From NCBI GenBank assembly GCA_019636235.1, contig JAHBXW010000004.1:62001-126000 (forward strand): 64,000 bases of DNA. The letters run 5' to 3'. Origin of the DNA: Planctomyces sp. GTDB taxonomy: Bacteria; Planctomycetota; Planctomycetia; Planctomycetales; Planctomycetaceae. Each line of letters opens with the position of its first letter. Positions within the stretch are counted from its first letter, which is position 1. The notes beneath the pieces were generated by a model. It saw nothing but the letters and a program-made list of their open reading frames with translations. It searched no databases and was not told where the DNA came from. A program made the position numbers and the translations under genes. Shown here piece after piece: positions 41,000 through 50,260 of this stretch.

Positions 41000-42742
41000 T
41001 CAGTAGCTGCGTCCGGCCGACTTGTGCGGGTACGGAACCTCAACAGTGGTCTGATCCCGCCGCGAAGGCAGCGCAGACTCGTCACGTCGGGCCGTGTAGT
41101 TCAGGTCGTCCAGGTAGAACTCGACCGAGTGCCCGCCGCGGCGGACGTTCGCGAGTCCGAACCGATTGAAGACCGCCCCCGCCTCCCGTTGCTGACGCGT
41201 CAGCGCGAACCTGGTCGGGACGCCGTCGAGAGTCACGGTGACTTCGCCGAGACCGTCCGCGGCCTGCGGGTCGTAGACGAACGAGAACTGCCGCCGCCGG
41301 CGGTCGGGCGTGAAGACGCCGCAGGAGGCGCCGGACCCTTCGCGGTTCGAGGCGGACGCCAGCGGCGTGAAGTAGTAGCCCACGGCGGAACTGTCCGCAA
41401 GCGTCACCCCCAGCATGTTCCGCATCGGGAAGCCGGCGTCCGGCTGATCGCGCTCGAACGTCTCGACCTGATTGTCGCTGTTGAAGTAGCCGAAATAGGC
41501 CGCGGCATCGGTCATGCCGTCGGTGAAGCAGATGGACCCGGAGAACGAAATCGGGTCGTCCAGGGTCAGCTCGCCAACGTCGTCGCCGTAATAGGAGAAC
41601 AGGGGGTCCTGCGGTTCAGTCCGCCAGAACAGCCCGCCGATCTCGCCGGGACGCTCGCCGGCCCAGTTCGTCTGCGACCACCCGTAGCTGTGCGCCCCAT
41701 GGAAGTTCGGCTCCTCGTAGCTGGATGCGTTGTTGCGTCCTTCCCAGCCGGGATCCTGGTTGAGTTCGATGCGTTCCCCGTTGACGGTCAGATCGCTGAG
41801 CGACAACTCGACGCGCGTGCCGAAGCGGGCGATGTTGAACAGCCCGAAGCGATCGAACTCGGCCGGCGCGCGGCGGATCTCCTGATCGAACCAGAACACG
41901 TACGGATCGTGCCCCTCGAACGTCAGGGTGACTCGCCCATGCCCCTGCCCGGCATCGGGTCGCTTCCACCAGCGGTGCTGATCGTGGCGGTGAAAGTATT
42001 CCAGCAGCCCCTGATCGCGGGCGGCGAGGAGTCGGCGGTGCAGGGCCTCGGCCGTCAGCCCGGGTTCTTCGGCCCGCATGCGTTCCAGGAGATGTTCCTC
42101 CCCCTGCAGATCGTAGGGGGCGCTGTTGCCGGTGCGGGAGGTGACGTGTCGTTCCAGGAGTTCATCCCGCCAGACGGGATCGGCGCGGACATCGGGCTCG
42201 TAACGGAAGCTCCAGGCGTGCGTCGCGCCGTCGGGCTGCAGCAGGATGGCTGTTTCCGCGCCGCGGGCCTGCCAGTCGCTGGACATCCAGTCGAACATGA
42301 CCTGGCCAAGGTCGTCTTCTTCCCAGATGCGGAAGGCCATCGACGACCAGACGCGCCAGGTGTGCCGCTGCGAGTTGAAGAACCCGATATAGCCCACGCC
42401 GCGGAGGCCGATGTGGTGCAGGGCGAGGCGGCCGGAGGCGGAGAGTTCATCGTCGAACGTGAACGGCCGCCCCAGCGGCATGGCGTAGTAAGCCTGCCGG
42501 CGCGAGTTCTCGACGCGGCCGCTGATTTCGCCCGGGCCGGCGCCGGTGTGATTCGTCGGGCGCCAGCCGAAATCCTGGCGGATCTGGGGCATGTCCACGC
42601 CGCGGATGCGGTTCTGGTAGTGGTCCCATCCGGGATCGTTGGAAAAGTTCTGCTGAACCTGGATAAGCGGCTGGGCCTGAGCGCTGGCGGCGAACGCGAG
42701 CACGAGCACGCAGCCGGCGACGCAGGAGAATGCGAGGCGCAT
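41000..42742 (-). CDS. Secreted two-module hypothetical protein
   Basis: 580 residues from ATG 42742, AGGAG eight bases upstream. Signal peptide (CVLVLAFAASAQA). Two similar modules follow: residues 36-318 and 330-565. Each has DPGW, then GW(R/S)xTN...G..PGEI.G, then F/L-DD...SFSG or SASG, a (Y/F)GYFNS-like strand, and (N/D)RFGLxN before a final strand. I know no family name. The fold is probably beta-rich and extracellular. It is convergent with the ECF/kinase operon. Confidence 0.8.
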   Translation of the reverse strand: MRLAFSCVAGCVLVLAFAASAQAQPLIQVQQNFSNDPGWDHYQNRIRGVDMPQIRQDFGWRPTNHTGAGPGEISGRVENSRRQAYYAMPLGRPFTFDDELSASGRLALHHIGLRGVGYIGFFNSQRHTWRVWSSMAFRIWEEDDLGQVMFDWMSSDWQARGAETAILLQPDGATHAWSFRYEPDVRADPVWRDELLERHVTSRTGNSAPYDLQGEEHLLERMRAEEPGLTAEALHRRLLAARDQGLLEYFHRHDQHRWWKRPDAGQGHGRVTLTFEGHDPYVFWFDQEIRRAPAEFDRFGLFNIARFGTRVELSLSDLTVNGERIELNQDPGWEGRNNASSYEEPNFHGAHSYGWSQTNWAGERPGEIGGLFWRTEPQDPLFSYYGDDVGELTLDDPISFSGSICFTDGMTDAAAYFGYFNSDNQVETFERDQPDAGFPMRNMLGVTLADSSAVGYYFTPLASASNREGSGASCGVFTPDRRRRQFSFVYDPQAADGLGEVTVTLDGVPTRFALTRQQREAGAVFNRFGLANVRRGGHSVEFYLDDLNYTARRDESALPSRRDQTTVEVPYPHKSAGRSY

Positions 42743-42994
42743 CGGCGGACTCCTGTCCGGAAGGTAGGGAGGCGGGCGGGGCGATCGGCAGACGCGATCG
42801 CGCTGGGGGGCAGGGGCGCGCCGCAAAAGCAATGTTCCCGTGCCGGCCGACAGAGGTCGCTCATCCGGCGGCGTCGGGCCACGTCTCCGCGGTGCGCTCC
42901 TCAGTGTGCGCGCTGGTTGTCGCGCTTCGCAATGCAGCACGGGCCGACAGGAGGATTTGGAAACTCGTTGATGGGGACTCGATTCGCGCCGCGC

Positions 42995-43849
42995 TCAACG
43001 ATCCGCGAGCCCGCGCCCCTCCAGAAACCGCTCCGCAGCGCCCGGCGCCGTCAGCCGTGCCTGCAGTTCCGCACCGAGTTCCCCGAACCGCGCCTCCAGC
43101 TCGCGGATCAGTTCGTCGCGCGGCAGCGGCGATGCGGCCCCCAGGCAGGGCAGCCGCTGCCGCCACAACATCGATTCCAGCAGCTCGCGGCGCAGCGCGT
43201 CGAAGACATCCAGAGCGACTGCCGTCCGCAGCCCGACCGACAACGACAGCGATTCCTCTCCCGCCTGCGTGCAATGCCAGTAGCCGGCCGGGATGTACAG
43301 CCAGTCCCCCGCCTGCAGCCGGCACGTCATGACGGGCATCAGTTCCCGCTCGTAACGCATGTCGGCCGGGAGCGTCTCCATCAGCGGCCACGGGTTGACC
43401 GTGTTCTTCCGCAGACGCCACTCCTTGCTGCCCTGTGTCTGCAGGATGAAGACCTCTTCGGCGTCGTAGTGCCAGCCGAACCCCGGAGCGTTCGCCGGCG
43501 TGCAGTACAAATGGACGTCAACGTCCGCGGCGAAGTCCTGTTGGAACGCCGCGGCCAGTTCGGCGAGCGCCGGGTCGTTGCGGTGCGCCCGCCGCACGCC
43601 GATGGTGTAGCCCTCCGCCAGCAGCGCATCGACCTCGTCAGGTCGCGGAGATCGCTCGGCCTCCCAGCGTTGTCCGCCGCGGCCCGCGATCCCGTCCACC
43701 TCCGGCTGCGCCAGCAGCCGCGCGAGCGCGGTCCGGTCCCCCAGCGTCGTCAGGCCGCGGCAGCCGTCCGCCAGCGCGAACGGCAGCCGGAGATAGTGGT
43801 CTCGAAGGAACCGGTCGACGGGCACGGAACCGAGCAGTTGTTCGATCAT
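42995..43849 (-). CDS. JmjC/cupin-type 2-oxoglutarate oxygenase-like protein
   Basis: 284 residues from ATG 43849 (an earlier in-frame start would add 23 unlikely residues). FGWHYDAEEVFILQTQGSKE holds the HxD iron ligands and LIPAGYWHCTQAGEESLSLS the distal His, as in cupin-4/JmjC ribosomal oxygenases such as YcfD/RoxA. Substrate unknown; ribosomal-protein arginine hydroxylation is a family possibility. Cytoplasmic. Confidence 0.85.
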   Translation of the reverse strand: MIEQLLGSVPVDRFLRDHYLRLPFALADGCRGLTTLGDRTALARLLAQPEVDGIAGRGGQRWEAERSPRPDEVDALLAEGYTIGVRRAHRNDPALAELAAAFQQDFAADVDVHLYCTPANAPGFGWHYDAEEVFILQTQGSKEWRLRKNTVNPWPLMETLPADMRYERELMPVMTCRLQAGDWLYIPAGYWHCTQAGEESLSLSVGLRTAVALDVFDALRRELLESMLWRQRLPCLGAASPLPRDELIRELEARFGELGAELQARLTAPGAAERFLEGRGLADR

Positions 43850-43991
43850 CAAACGGGCGTCCGGCGCGCGATGGCGGCCGCGTTGAGTGACTGGCCAGCG
43901 TCCGTGATGTTCGCGCATTCACGCGCCAGTTCGCAACACACGTCCCGCCGGCCGGATGTGACGGCCGCGAATCCGTCGGACGCCGTCGAAC

Positions 43992-44093
43992 CGCGATGAC
44001 CCACCATGAATCGGGCCGACGTTCGTGTGACACGCCCCGACGCAAGGAAGGGCGTGGTGAAGGCCGCGCCCACCCGCGATGACCCATCATGAA
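43992..44093. repeat. Pair of 19-base direct repeats
   Basis: CGCGATGACCCACCATGAA (43992-44010) recurs as CGCGATGACCCATCATGAA (44075-44093), one mismatch, period 83. The core GATGACCCA is also in the dispersed repeat near 10390-10405. Function unknown. Confidence 0.7.
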
Positions 44094-44123
44094 AGAGCGA
44101 ACACGGACCAGGGAACAGTCCCG

Positions 44124-45320
44124 TTACGGCCCCTGATCGGGGGGAGGATCGCCAGGGCCGCCGGGACCTTCCCGTCGCCGGTCCCGACCCTCCGGGCCGG
44201 GGCGGTCGGTGCGTCCCGCGTCGGGCGCTCCGCGCTCGTCCCCCCGGCGCTGCGGTCCGCCGCGGCGCGTGTCTCCGCGCTCATCCCCATCGGGGCCCTG
44301 GCCTTGGGGACGACCCCCGCCGGGCGAACCCGGTCCGCCGCCGCGCGGGCCGCCGAACGGCGTTTCGAAGAATTCGCTCGTGATGCGGAACATCTCATCG
44401 CCGCGCTCGCGAAAAACCTCGTACCGGAGCGTCAGCTTCAGTTCATCCGCCGCCATCGCGTAGTACCGCTCCTGCGACGCTGCATCCGCCGCCGACAGCC
44501 GCGCCGTCAGGTCCTCGTTGCTCGGAGGCGAACTCATTGATCGGGCGAACAACAGTTCCACCAGCTTGCTGGACAACTGCTGGCGAACGAGCTGCCGCCG
44601 AAAGTCGTCGCGCGACACATTGCGGCCCCGGAATCGTTCCTCGACGCGTTCGAGAGGCCGGGACAGTTCCGCCCGGTCGATGATGTCCTGCAGCGTCTGG
44701 TCGCTGACGATTTGCTGGAACGTGACGCCCCGCTCGCGAAATTGCCGCAGGAGTTCGAGCGCGCGTTCCGGCGAATCGGCGGGCAGCCGCCCCACGAGTT
44801 CCAGTTGTTCGGACGACAGTCGTCCGGAGGCTTCGCGTTCCAGAACCTGCATCGCGCGGAAGAAGGCCGCGTTGTCGAACATCGTGCGGTTCCAGCTCCA
44901 CATCCGCCCGCGGCCGCGGCCGGACACGCTGATCTCATCCTCGTTCTGTTGTTCGATCTGCTTGATCAGCGCGACGCGACGTTCGCCATCCCGCTCCTGG
45001 CGGAGCTGGTCGAGGCTGACCGGGGACAGCGACTGGATCCATTGCGTGTAGGCGTCCAGGGACTTGATTGCCAACGGGGATCTTCGCAGGTCCTCGTGGA
45101 ACGCGCGCCAGCGCGCCTGTTCGGCTTCGGAGAGCTGCCGATAGCGCTCGTAGTTATCCTCCAGCCGCTGGCGTTCGGCGGGGGACATCGCCTCGATGCG
45201 CTGGCGGGACTGTTCGCGGCGGGCGGTGGCCTGGGAGTCGCCGCGGACGAGCAGCGGGGCGATGGCGATCGCGGCCGCCGCCGAACCGATCAGCCACCAC
45301 GCGTCGCTACTGAATCGCAC
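44124..45320 (-). CDS. Exported third protein of the second ECF operon
   Basis: 398 residues. An N-terminal membrane anchor (WWLIGSAAAAIAIAPLLV) precedes a helical part with DUF3106-like RERMS-type segments (AMSPAERQRLEDNYERYRQL) and ends in a 70-residue tail very rich in Gly, Arg, Pro and Asp. It overlaps the anti-sigma gene by 14 bases, so it is probably the third gene of the sigma operon. Envelope-stress role inferred from position; family only suggested. Confidence 0.75.
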   Translation of the reverse strand: MRFSSDAWWLIGSAAAAIAIAPLLVRGDSQATARREQSRQRIEAMSPAERQRLEDNYERYRQLSEAEQARWRAFHEDLRRSPLAIKSLDAYTQWIQSLSPVSLDQLRQERDGERRVALIKQIEQQNEDEISVSGRGRGRMWSWNRTMFDNAAFFRAMQVLEREASGRLSSEQLELVGRLPADSPERALELLRQFRERGVTFQQIVSDQTLQDIIDRAELSRPLERVEERFRGRNVSRDDFRRQLVRQQLSSKLVELLFARSMSSPPSNEDLTARLSAADAASQERYYAMAADELKLTLRYEVFRERGDEMFRITSEFFETPFGGPRGGGPGSPGGGRPQGQGPDGDERGDTRRGGPQRRGDERGAPDAGRTDRPGPEGRDRRREGPGGPGDPPPDQGP

Positions 45321-45825
45321 GGCCGGACTCCTCCGTCATTTTCTCGAGCAGCGCGGCATCCCGCCCCAGACGTTCGAGAAAGAACACCTCGCCCGCCTCC
45401 TCGTATCGATCGAACTTCTGGATCACATCCAGATCGTCGAGCAGCAGGTTCTCATGGCGCGGCAGCCGATATCGCGCCACGCCGTAGCTGGCGCACGCCG
45501 CCGCGACCAGAATCGCCGCCCAGCCCGTCCAGCGCAATCCCCGTTGCGTCGCGCGATACCAGCGCGAGCGACGGAAGTCCGCCCTGACGTCGGTCAGCTT
45601 GGCGACCGCCAGCGTCTTCTCGCTGAACTCCTGCGACGCCCGGGGCCGGGGCAGCATCTCGAGGAGTTCGTAGGTCCGCGCCAGCATCTCGACGTCGTTG
45701 CGGGCCACGGTGCTTTGGGCCAGCGCCGTTTCAATCTGCCGGGTCGCATCGTCGTCGAGCTCGCCGTCGAGATACGCGGCGAGGTTCTCACGCTGTTCGG
45801 TCGTCAGGCGAGTCAGTTTTTCCAT
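45307..45825 (-). CDS. Membrane anti-sigma factor
   Basis: 172 residues. The N-terminal LTTEQRENLAAYLDGELDDD and ETALAQSTVARNDVEMLART are ZAS-like (no His/Cys ligands seen, so a zinc-free type), then one membrane helix at 99-117 (WTGWAAILVAAACASYGVAR) and a short periplasmic end with acidic residues. It begins three bases after the sigma factor stop, in the usual sigma/anti-sigma order. Confidence 0.88.
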   Translation of the reverse strand: MEKLTRLTTEQRENLAAYLDGELDDDATRQIETALAQSTVARNDVEMLARTYELLEMLPRPRASQEFSEKTLAVAKLTDVRADFRRSRWYRATQRGLRWTGWAAILVAAACASYGVARYRLPRHENLLLDDLDVIQKFDRYEEAGEVFFLERLGRDAALLEKMTEESGRAIQ

Positions 45826-45828
45826 GGC

Positions 45829-46449
45829 TCACTTCACGAATCCCTCGAGCTGCGACCGCAAGTTGTCGCGCGCCCGGGACAGGAGGGATTTCACGGCCTG
45901 GGGGGTCATGTCCAGCGCCGCGCCGATGTCTGCGTAACTCATGCCTTCAAACTTGTGCAGCAGGACGGCCATTCGCTGCCGCTCGTTGAGGCCCAGCATG
46001 GCCTGCTGCACGCGTTCCTGCAGTTCCTTCTTCTGAAACAGACGGGTCGGCATGAGGCCCGACTTGTCCGGGACCAGTTGCTCCTGGGGGTTGACCGACA
46101 TCGCGCCCGATTCCGCGGGCTGCAACTGGACTTCCTTGCGCCGCACCTTGGACCGTTTCGAGTTGCAGGCCACGTTGTGCGCGACGGCGAACAGCCAGGT
46201 CGAGAACTTGGCGTTCGGCTCGTAGCCATGCCGGGCCCGGAAGATCCGCAGGAACACGTCCTGCGCCAGATCCTCGGCGTGCTCATGGCTGCCAATCATG
46301 TTCCCGAGCAGACCCACCAGCCGATCCTGATACTTCACCACGAGTTCCGAAAACGCCGCATCGTCTCCGTCCCGGGCGCGCAGCATCAGCTGCACATCCG
46401 GGTCGCGGAGATACGGGGAAACCGTCGGGACCGCCGTGCTGCTCGGCAC
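45829..46449 (-). CDS. RpoE-like ECF sigma factor
   Basis: 206 residues. DDAAFSELVVKYQDRLVGLL and HAEDLAQDVFLRIFRARHGY are region 2, KFSTWLFAVAHNVACNSKRS follows, and region 4 reads KFEGMSYADIGAALDMTPQA. Similar sigma factors control planctomycete cell-envelope or stress genes. It heads a sigma, anti-sigma, exported protein operon. The 231-base gap upstream holds no gene. Confidence 0.95.
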   Translation of the reverse strand: MPSSTAVPTVSPYLRDPDVQLMLRARDGDDAAFSELVVKYQDRLVGLLGNMIGSHEHAEDLAQDVFLRIFRARHGYEPNAKFSTWLFAVAHNVACNSKRSKVRRKEVQLQPAESGAMSVNPQEQLVPDKSGLMPTRLFQKKELQERVQQAMLGLNERQRMAVLLHKFEGMSYADIGAALDMTPQAVKSLLSRARDNLRSQLEGFVK

Positions 46450-46680
46450 GCTGGCTCTGCCGTTCTGCGGGTGTCAGCGGCGCACCAGAATCGCGGATTC
46501 CGGACGGCCGCCCTGTTTTCGAACACCGCCGCCATGGCGAAGTTCCGCTGCCATCATAGGGGCTGGGCCGGTTTCGGAGAATGCGCGCCTCGCGGGCGCG
46601 GCGCATCCGCCACGACGCTCCGGGGACCGGGCGGCCGATCCGACTCGGACACCTGGGTTCGCCGTCCCTCGCGAAACTTC

Positions 46681-48045
46681 CTATTCCGCCGCATCGCCCA
46701 TCCGCACCCACGCGGCATGCAGGTATTCCGTCTCCAGGCAGCCCAGGCCGACCGGATGATCGGACGCGGCCCCCGTTCTCGCCAGCAGCGACGCCCGTCG
46801 ATCCGCCGGAACCGCCGACGCCACCGTCCGCACGAACTCCTCGCTCGTCATCAGACCGGAACAGCTGCACGTCAGCAACAGGCCGCCCGGCGACACCACG
46901 GCCGACGCCAGACGGTTCAGGTCGTAGTACTTCCGCCGTCCCGCGTCGCGCTCTTCCCGCGACCGTATGAACTTTGGCGGGTCCAGCACGACGACGTCGA
47001 ACTGCCGCCCGGCCGCCGCCATGTCGCGCAGGTAGTGAAACGCATCCGCCTGCACCCAGCGGATGTCGAGCTGATTGATGTTCGCGTTTCGCCTGGCCTG
47101 CCGCACGGCCGTTTCATCAAGGTCGACTCCCGTCACCTCCGTCGCTTCGCCGAGCCGCTTCGCCTGGACCGCGAACCCCCCCGTGTAGCAGCAGACGTCA
47201 AGCAGGCTGCGGCCCCGCGCGTACTCGGCGAGCTGCCGCCGATTCTCCCGCTGATCGCAGAAGAAGCCCGTCTTGTGGCCGCTGGCGAAGTCGATTTCAA
47301 ACCGCGTCCCGTGCTCCAGGATGGACGTTTTCGTCGGGCAGTCCGCGGAGGAGAACACGTCCCCGGAGAAGCCCTCCTGGTCGAGCGTCGCCGATCCCGG
47401 ACGCACGACCCAATGCGTCACGCCGATCGTCCGGCAGGCCAGTTGCGCCAGCGCCTCCGCCCGCTGATACATCCCCAGACTGAAGGCTTCGACGCTGATC
47501 ACCGGCCCCAGCCGATCGATGACCACGCCGGGCAGCCCGTCCGATTCCGCATGGACGAGCCGGAACGCATTGGTGTCCGCCTCCAGACCCAGCCAATCCC
47601 GGCGGAGCGCGACCGCGGACCGCACCCGCTCGGCGAACCAGGCCTCCGTCGGGTATTCCTCGCCGCGCGTCAGCACGCGCGCCGAGATCTCCGCGCGGGG
47701 GTTGAACAGCCCATAGCCGAAGCACGTCTCGTCCGGCAGCCGCAACTGGACGATATCGCCATGCCGGGCGTTGGCGGCGATCGACCCCAGTCGCTTGCGA
47801 TAGACCCAGGGATGCGGCGAAGGGGCCTTCACGACGACCACCGCGGCGTCCTCCACGGGATCGACGTCCAACGCGCGTTGCCGCAGCACCTGCGGCGCCA
47901 GCGGCGGACGTTCTCCTCCCGGGCGGGCCCGGACGAACTCGCCCCGGTCGCGGAACTCCCGATCGCGCGGCCGGTCTCCCCCAGGCGGACGTCCCGGTCC
48001 CGATTTCGGCCGCGGCCGATGTCCTCCCGATCGATCACTCGGCAT
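46681..48045 (-). CDS. Class I SAM-dependent rRNA methyltransferase (RlmI-like)
   Basis: 454 residues. A basic, disordered start (1-50) rich in Arg/Gly/Pro precedes a PUA domain (HPWVYRKRLGSI...), then the EVE/central part and a Rossmann methylase: SGHKTGFFCDQRENRR (255-270), LLDVCCYTGGFAVQAKRLGE (281-300) and VVLDPPKF (352-359). RlmI makes 5-methylcytosine at 23S rRNA C1962 in E. coli; specificity here is not shown. It overlaps the next gene's end by 11 bases. The N-terminal extension is absent from typical RlmI. Confidence 0.92.
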   Translation of the reverse strand: MPSDRSGGHRPRPKSGPGRPPGGDRPRDREFRDRGEFVRARPGGERPPLAPQVLRQRALDVDPVEDAAVVVVKAPSPHPWVYRKRLGSIAANARHGDIVQLRLPDETCFGYGLFNPRAEISARVLTRGEEYPTEAWFAERVRSAVALRRDWLGLEADTNAFRLVHAESDGLPGVVIDRLGPVISVEAFSLGMYQRAEALAQLACRTIGVTHWVVRPGSATLDQEGFSGDVFSSADCPTKTSILEHGTRFEIDFASGHKTGFFCDQRENRRQLAEYARGRSLLDVCCYTGGFAVQAKRLGEATEVTGVDLDETAVRQARRNANINQLDIRWVQADAFHYLRDMAAAGRQFDVVVLDPPKFIRSREERDAGRRKYYDLNRLASAVVSPGGLLLTCSCSGLMTSEEFVRTVASAVPADRRASLLARTGAASDHPVGLGCLETEYLHAAWVRMGDAAE

Positions 48046-48955
48046 ACCGCACCGGATTCCAGTCCTTCGCCACGTCGCAGAGAATGTTCAGCACTGCCGG
48101 GTCGATCGCGCACGCCACAATGCCCGGCAGCCGCAGCATGTCGGCCCGGTCGTCCAGCCACGTCTCGCCGAAGTGCACCGGCCGCCGATCGTGAACCCAC
48201 ACCGCGTCGCCCCCCAGCACCCGCGCCAGATGCAGCGCGACGGGAAAGTCGTAGATGTTCGGGCTGTGGATCAAGGAGCCGCCGAACTCCCCCGTCGCCA
48301 TCAGCGGATAGATGCTGCCCGGCATCGCATCGGGGGGGAAGCCCTGCAGGCCGGCACGAGTGACGGCCTGGGCGCAGGCGACGTCCCGCTGCTGGAAGCC
48401 GATGAGGTAGATGTTCGTCGTCGGCTTTCGGTCGCCGGTTCGCAGGGGCGTCAGCGATGCGACCTGCGCGGCGGCAGGGCGGGACCAGTCGTCCGCGCCG
48501 CAGCGGACCTCGTCGCCCACGGCCTCGGTCCACGTGCCGTGCGGTCCCATCTCGGGCGCGTAAACGAGCGAGTACAGGACGGTCTCGCGATTTCGGAGAT
48601 GCAGCATCACAGCGTAGCCGTCGCCGGTGCGGTCCCGGAACTGCTTCGTGCCGTCGATGGGGTCCAGCGCGATCACCAGCGGACCATCCTCCCGGAAGGC
48701 CGCGAGGTCGCCGTTCGATTCCTCGGCCTCGATGCGGCACTCCCGCAGCACGAGGTCGGCGTCGCGCAGACCGGCGACGACGAGTTCCTGAACGGACAAG
48801 TCCGCGAGGGTCAGCGCGTCCGTATTGGCATTGCCCGACTGCTTGCCGGTGAGGGCGATGTTGAACTGACGCAGTTTGCGGGCGACGGCGCCGCCCCAGC
48901 GCAGCAGCGGAGGCGCGTGCTGGCGAAGAGCGTCGATGCAGGCGGAACTGTCCAT
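48035..48955 (-). CDS. Inositol monophosphatase-family phosphatase
   Basis: 306 residues from ATG 48955. ALDPIDGTKQFRDRTGDGYA is the Li+-sensitive phosphatase metal motif DPIDGT, and the (E)E and later Asp (FPVALHLARV region) support the inositol monophosphatase fold. Members dephosphorylate inositol phosphate, PAP or fructose-1,6-bisphosphate; substrate unclear. A TTG at 49027 would add a Pro-rich 24-residue extension and overlap the upstream gene's stop. It overlaps the RlmI-like gene by 11 bases. Confidence 0.9.
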   Translation of the reverse strand: MDSSACIDALRQHAPPLLRWGGAVARKLRQFNIALTGKQSGNANTDALTLADLSVQELVVAGLRDADLVLRECRIEAEESNGDLAAFREDGPLVIALDPIDGTKQFRDRTGDGYAVMLHLRNRETVLYSLVYAPEMGPHGTWTEAVGDEVRCGADDWSRPAAAQVASLTPLRTGDRKPTTNIYLIGFQQRDVACAQAVTRAGLQGFPPDAMPGSIYPLMATGEFGGSLIHSPNIYDFPVALHLARVLGGDAVWVHDRRPVHFGETWLDDRADMLRLPGIVACAIDPAVLNILCDVAKDWNPVRYAE

Positions 48956-49023
48956 GTACGGCGAATGCGGACGAGGTGTGTGAGGAGAAGCGGGTCGAAC
49001 CGGAGGCTGAGAACCTCCGGGGA

Positions 49024-50118
49024 TCAATGACTGTAAGTTCCCGCGGGGGAGCGGGAAGGACGGGACGCGTCCGGACGGGCCAGACAGTCCCGGATCGCCT
49101 CGACCGCCCGCAGGACGCCCTCGCGGCCGACGTCGAGATGCGTGCAGGCGCGGAGCCGCTGCGGGCCGCCCGCGGGATTCAGCTTCACCCCGCGTTCCAG
49201 CAGCGCGGCGGACAGGTCGGCGGCCGTCCCGAACTCCGGAGCGATCTCAAAGAACACGAGGTTCGTCTCCACGTCGTCGGGACGAATGGCGACGCCGGGC
49301 AGCCCGGCGATTCCCTCGGCGAACAACCGCGCGTGAGCATGATCGTCGGCGAGCCGTTCGACATGGTGATCGAGCGCGTACAGGCAGGCCGCGGCCACGA
49401 TGCCCGCCTGACGCAGCGCGCCGCCAAACAGCTTGCGGGCCCGCCGCGCCCGGTCGATCGTCGCCGCATCCCCCGCGAGGATCGACCCCATCGGGCAGCC
49501 CAGCCCCTTCGAGAAGCAGATCGACACGGTATCGACCGGGCGGACGACTTCGGACGCCGCGTACCCGCGGGCGATGCAGGCGTTGAACAGCCGCGCTCCG
49601 TCCATGTGGACCCGCAGTCCGGCTGAGCGGGCCCAGGCGGAAAGCCGCTCGAGCTGGGCGAGCGGATAGGTCGCCCCGCCGCCGAGGTTGGTCGAGTTCT
49701 CGACGCACAGCAATCGCGTCGGCGCGAAGTGGACATTGCCCCCGCGGATGTGTCCGTCCGCCTGCGGGACGTCGAGGCGTCCCCGATCGCCGGGGATGCG
49801 CCGGACGCTCACGCCCGACAGCGCGGCCGGCCCCCCCGCCTCGTAGTTCGCGATGTGCCCCGTCGCTTCGATCAGCAGCTCGTCGCCGGACGAGCACTGC
49901 GCCCACACGGCCATCTGATTCGACTGCGTTCCCGAGCAGGCGAAGACGGCCGCGTCCTTCCCGAGCAACGCGGCCATCCGCGCTTCCAGGGCGTTGACCG
50001 TCGGATCTTCGCCGACCATGTCGTCCCCGACGTCCGCGGCGGCGATCGCAGCGCGCATCCCGGGCGTCGGGCGAGTGAACGTGTCGCTGCGAAGTTCAAC
50101 GGGTTCGGACGGGGGCAT
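49024..50118 (-). CDS. Low-specificity L-threonine aldolase
   Basis: 364 residues. VELRSDTFTRPTPGMRAAI is the conserved N-terminus, HMDGARLFNA the Asp contacting PLP, and CFSKGLGCPMGS has the PLP Lys204. The enzyme cleaves threonine to glycine and acetaldehyde. It is in line with the phosphatase and methyltransferase genes on the minus strand, 68 bases upstream of the phosphatase start. Confidence 0.94.
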   Translation of the reverse strand: MPPSEPVELRSDTFTRPTPGMRAAIAAADVGDDMVGEDPTVNALEARMAALLGKDAAVFACSGTQSNQMAVWAQCSSGDELLIEATGHIANYEAGGPAALSGVSVRRIPGDRGRLDVPQADGHIRGGNVHFAPTRLLCVENSTNLGGGATYPLAQLERLSAWARSAGLRVHMDGARLFNACIARGYAASEVVRPVDTVSICFSKGLGCPMGSILAGDAATIDRARRARKLFGGALRQAGIVAAACLYALDHHVERLADDHAHARLFAEGIAGLPGVAIRPDDVETNLVFFEIAPEFGTAADLSAALLERGVKLNPAGGPQRLRACTHLDVGREGVLRAVEAIRDCLARPDASRPSRSPAGTYSH

Positions 50119-50260
50119 GCATCACGTCGTCAGGAGGGCCGCAGGGAGCGCATCCCGGAACGCGGTCGGGAGGCCGACCGGGCATTGTCCCGAGTCGGCC
50201 GTCCGTTGTCATTGGTCGGCCTGCGTGCGCTCGTGCGCCGTCCGGTCGAATGGCCGCTGT

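Noticed and set aside
41024-43999. A 991-residue plus-strand open frame
   Set aside because: Antisense to the two-module protein and the JmjC-type gene; no family similarity.
45196-48363. A 1055-residue plus-strand open frame
   Set aside because: It is antisense to the second ECF operon and the RlmI-like gene, which have solid family matches.
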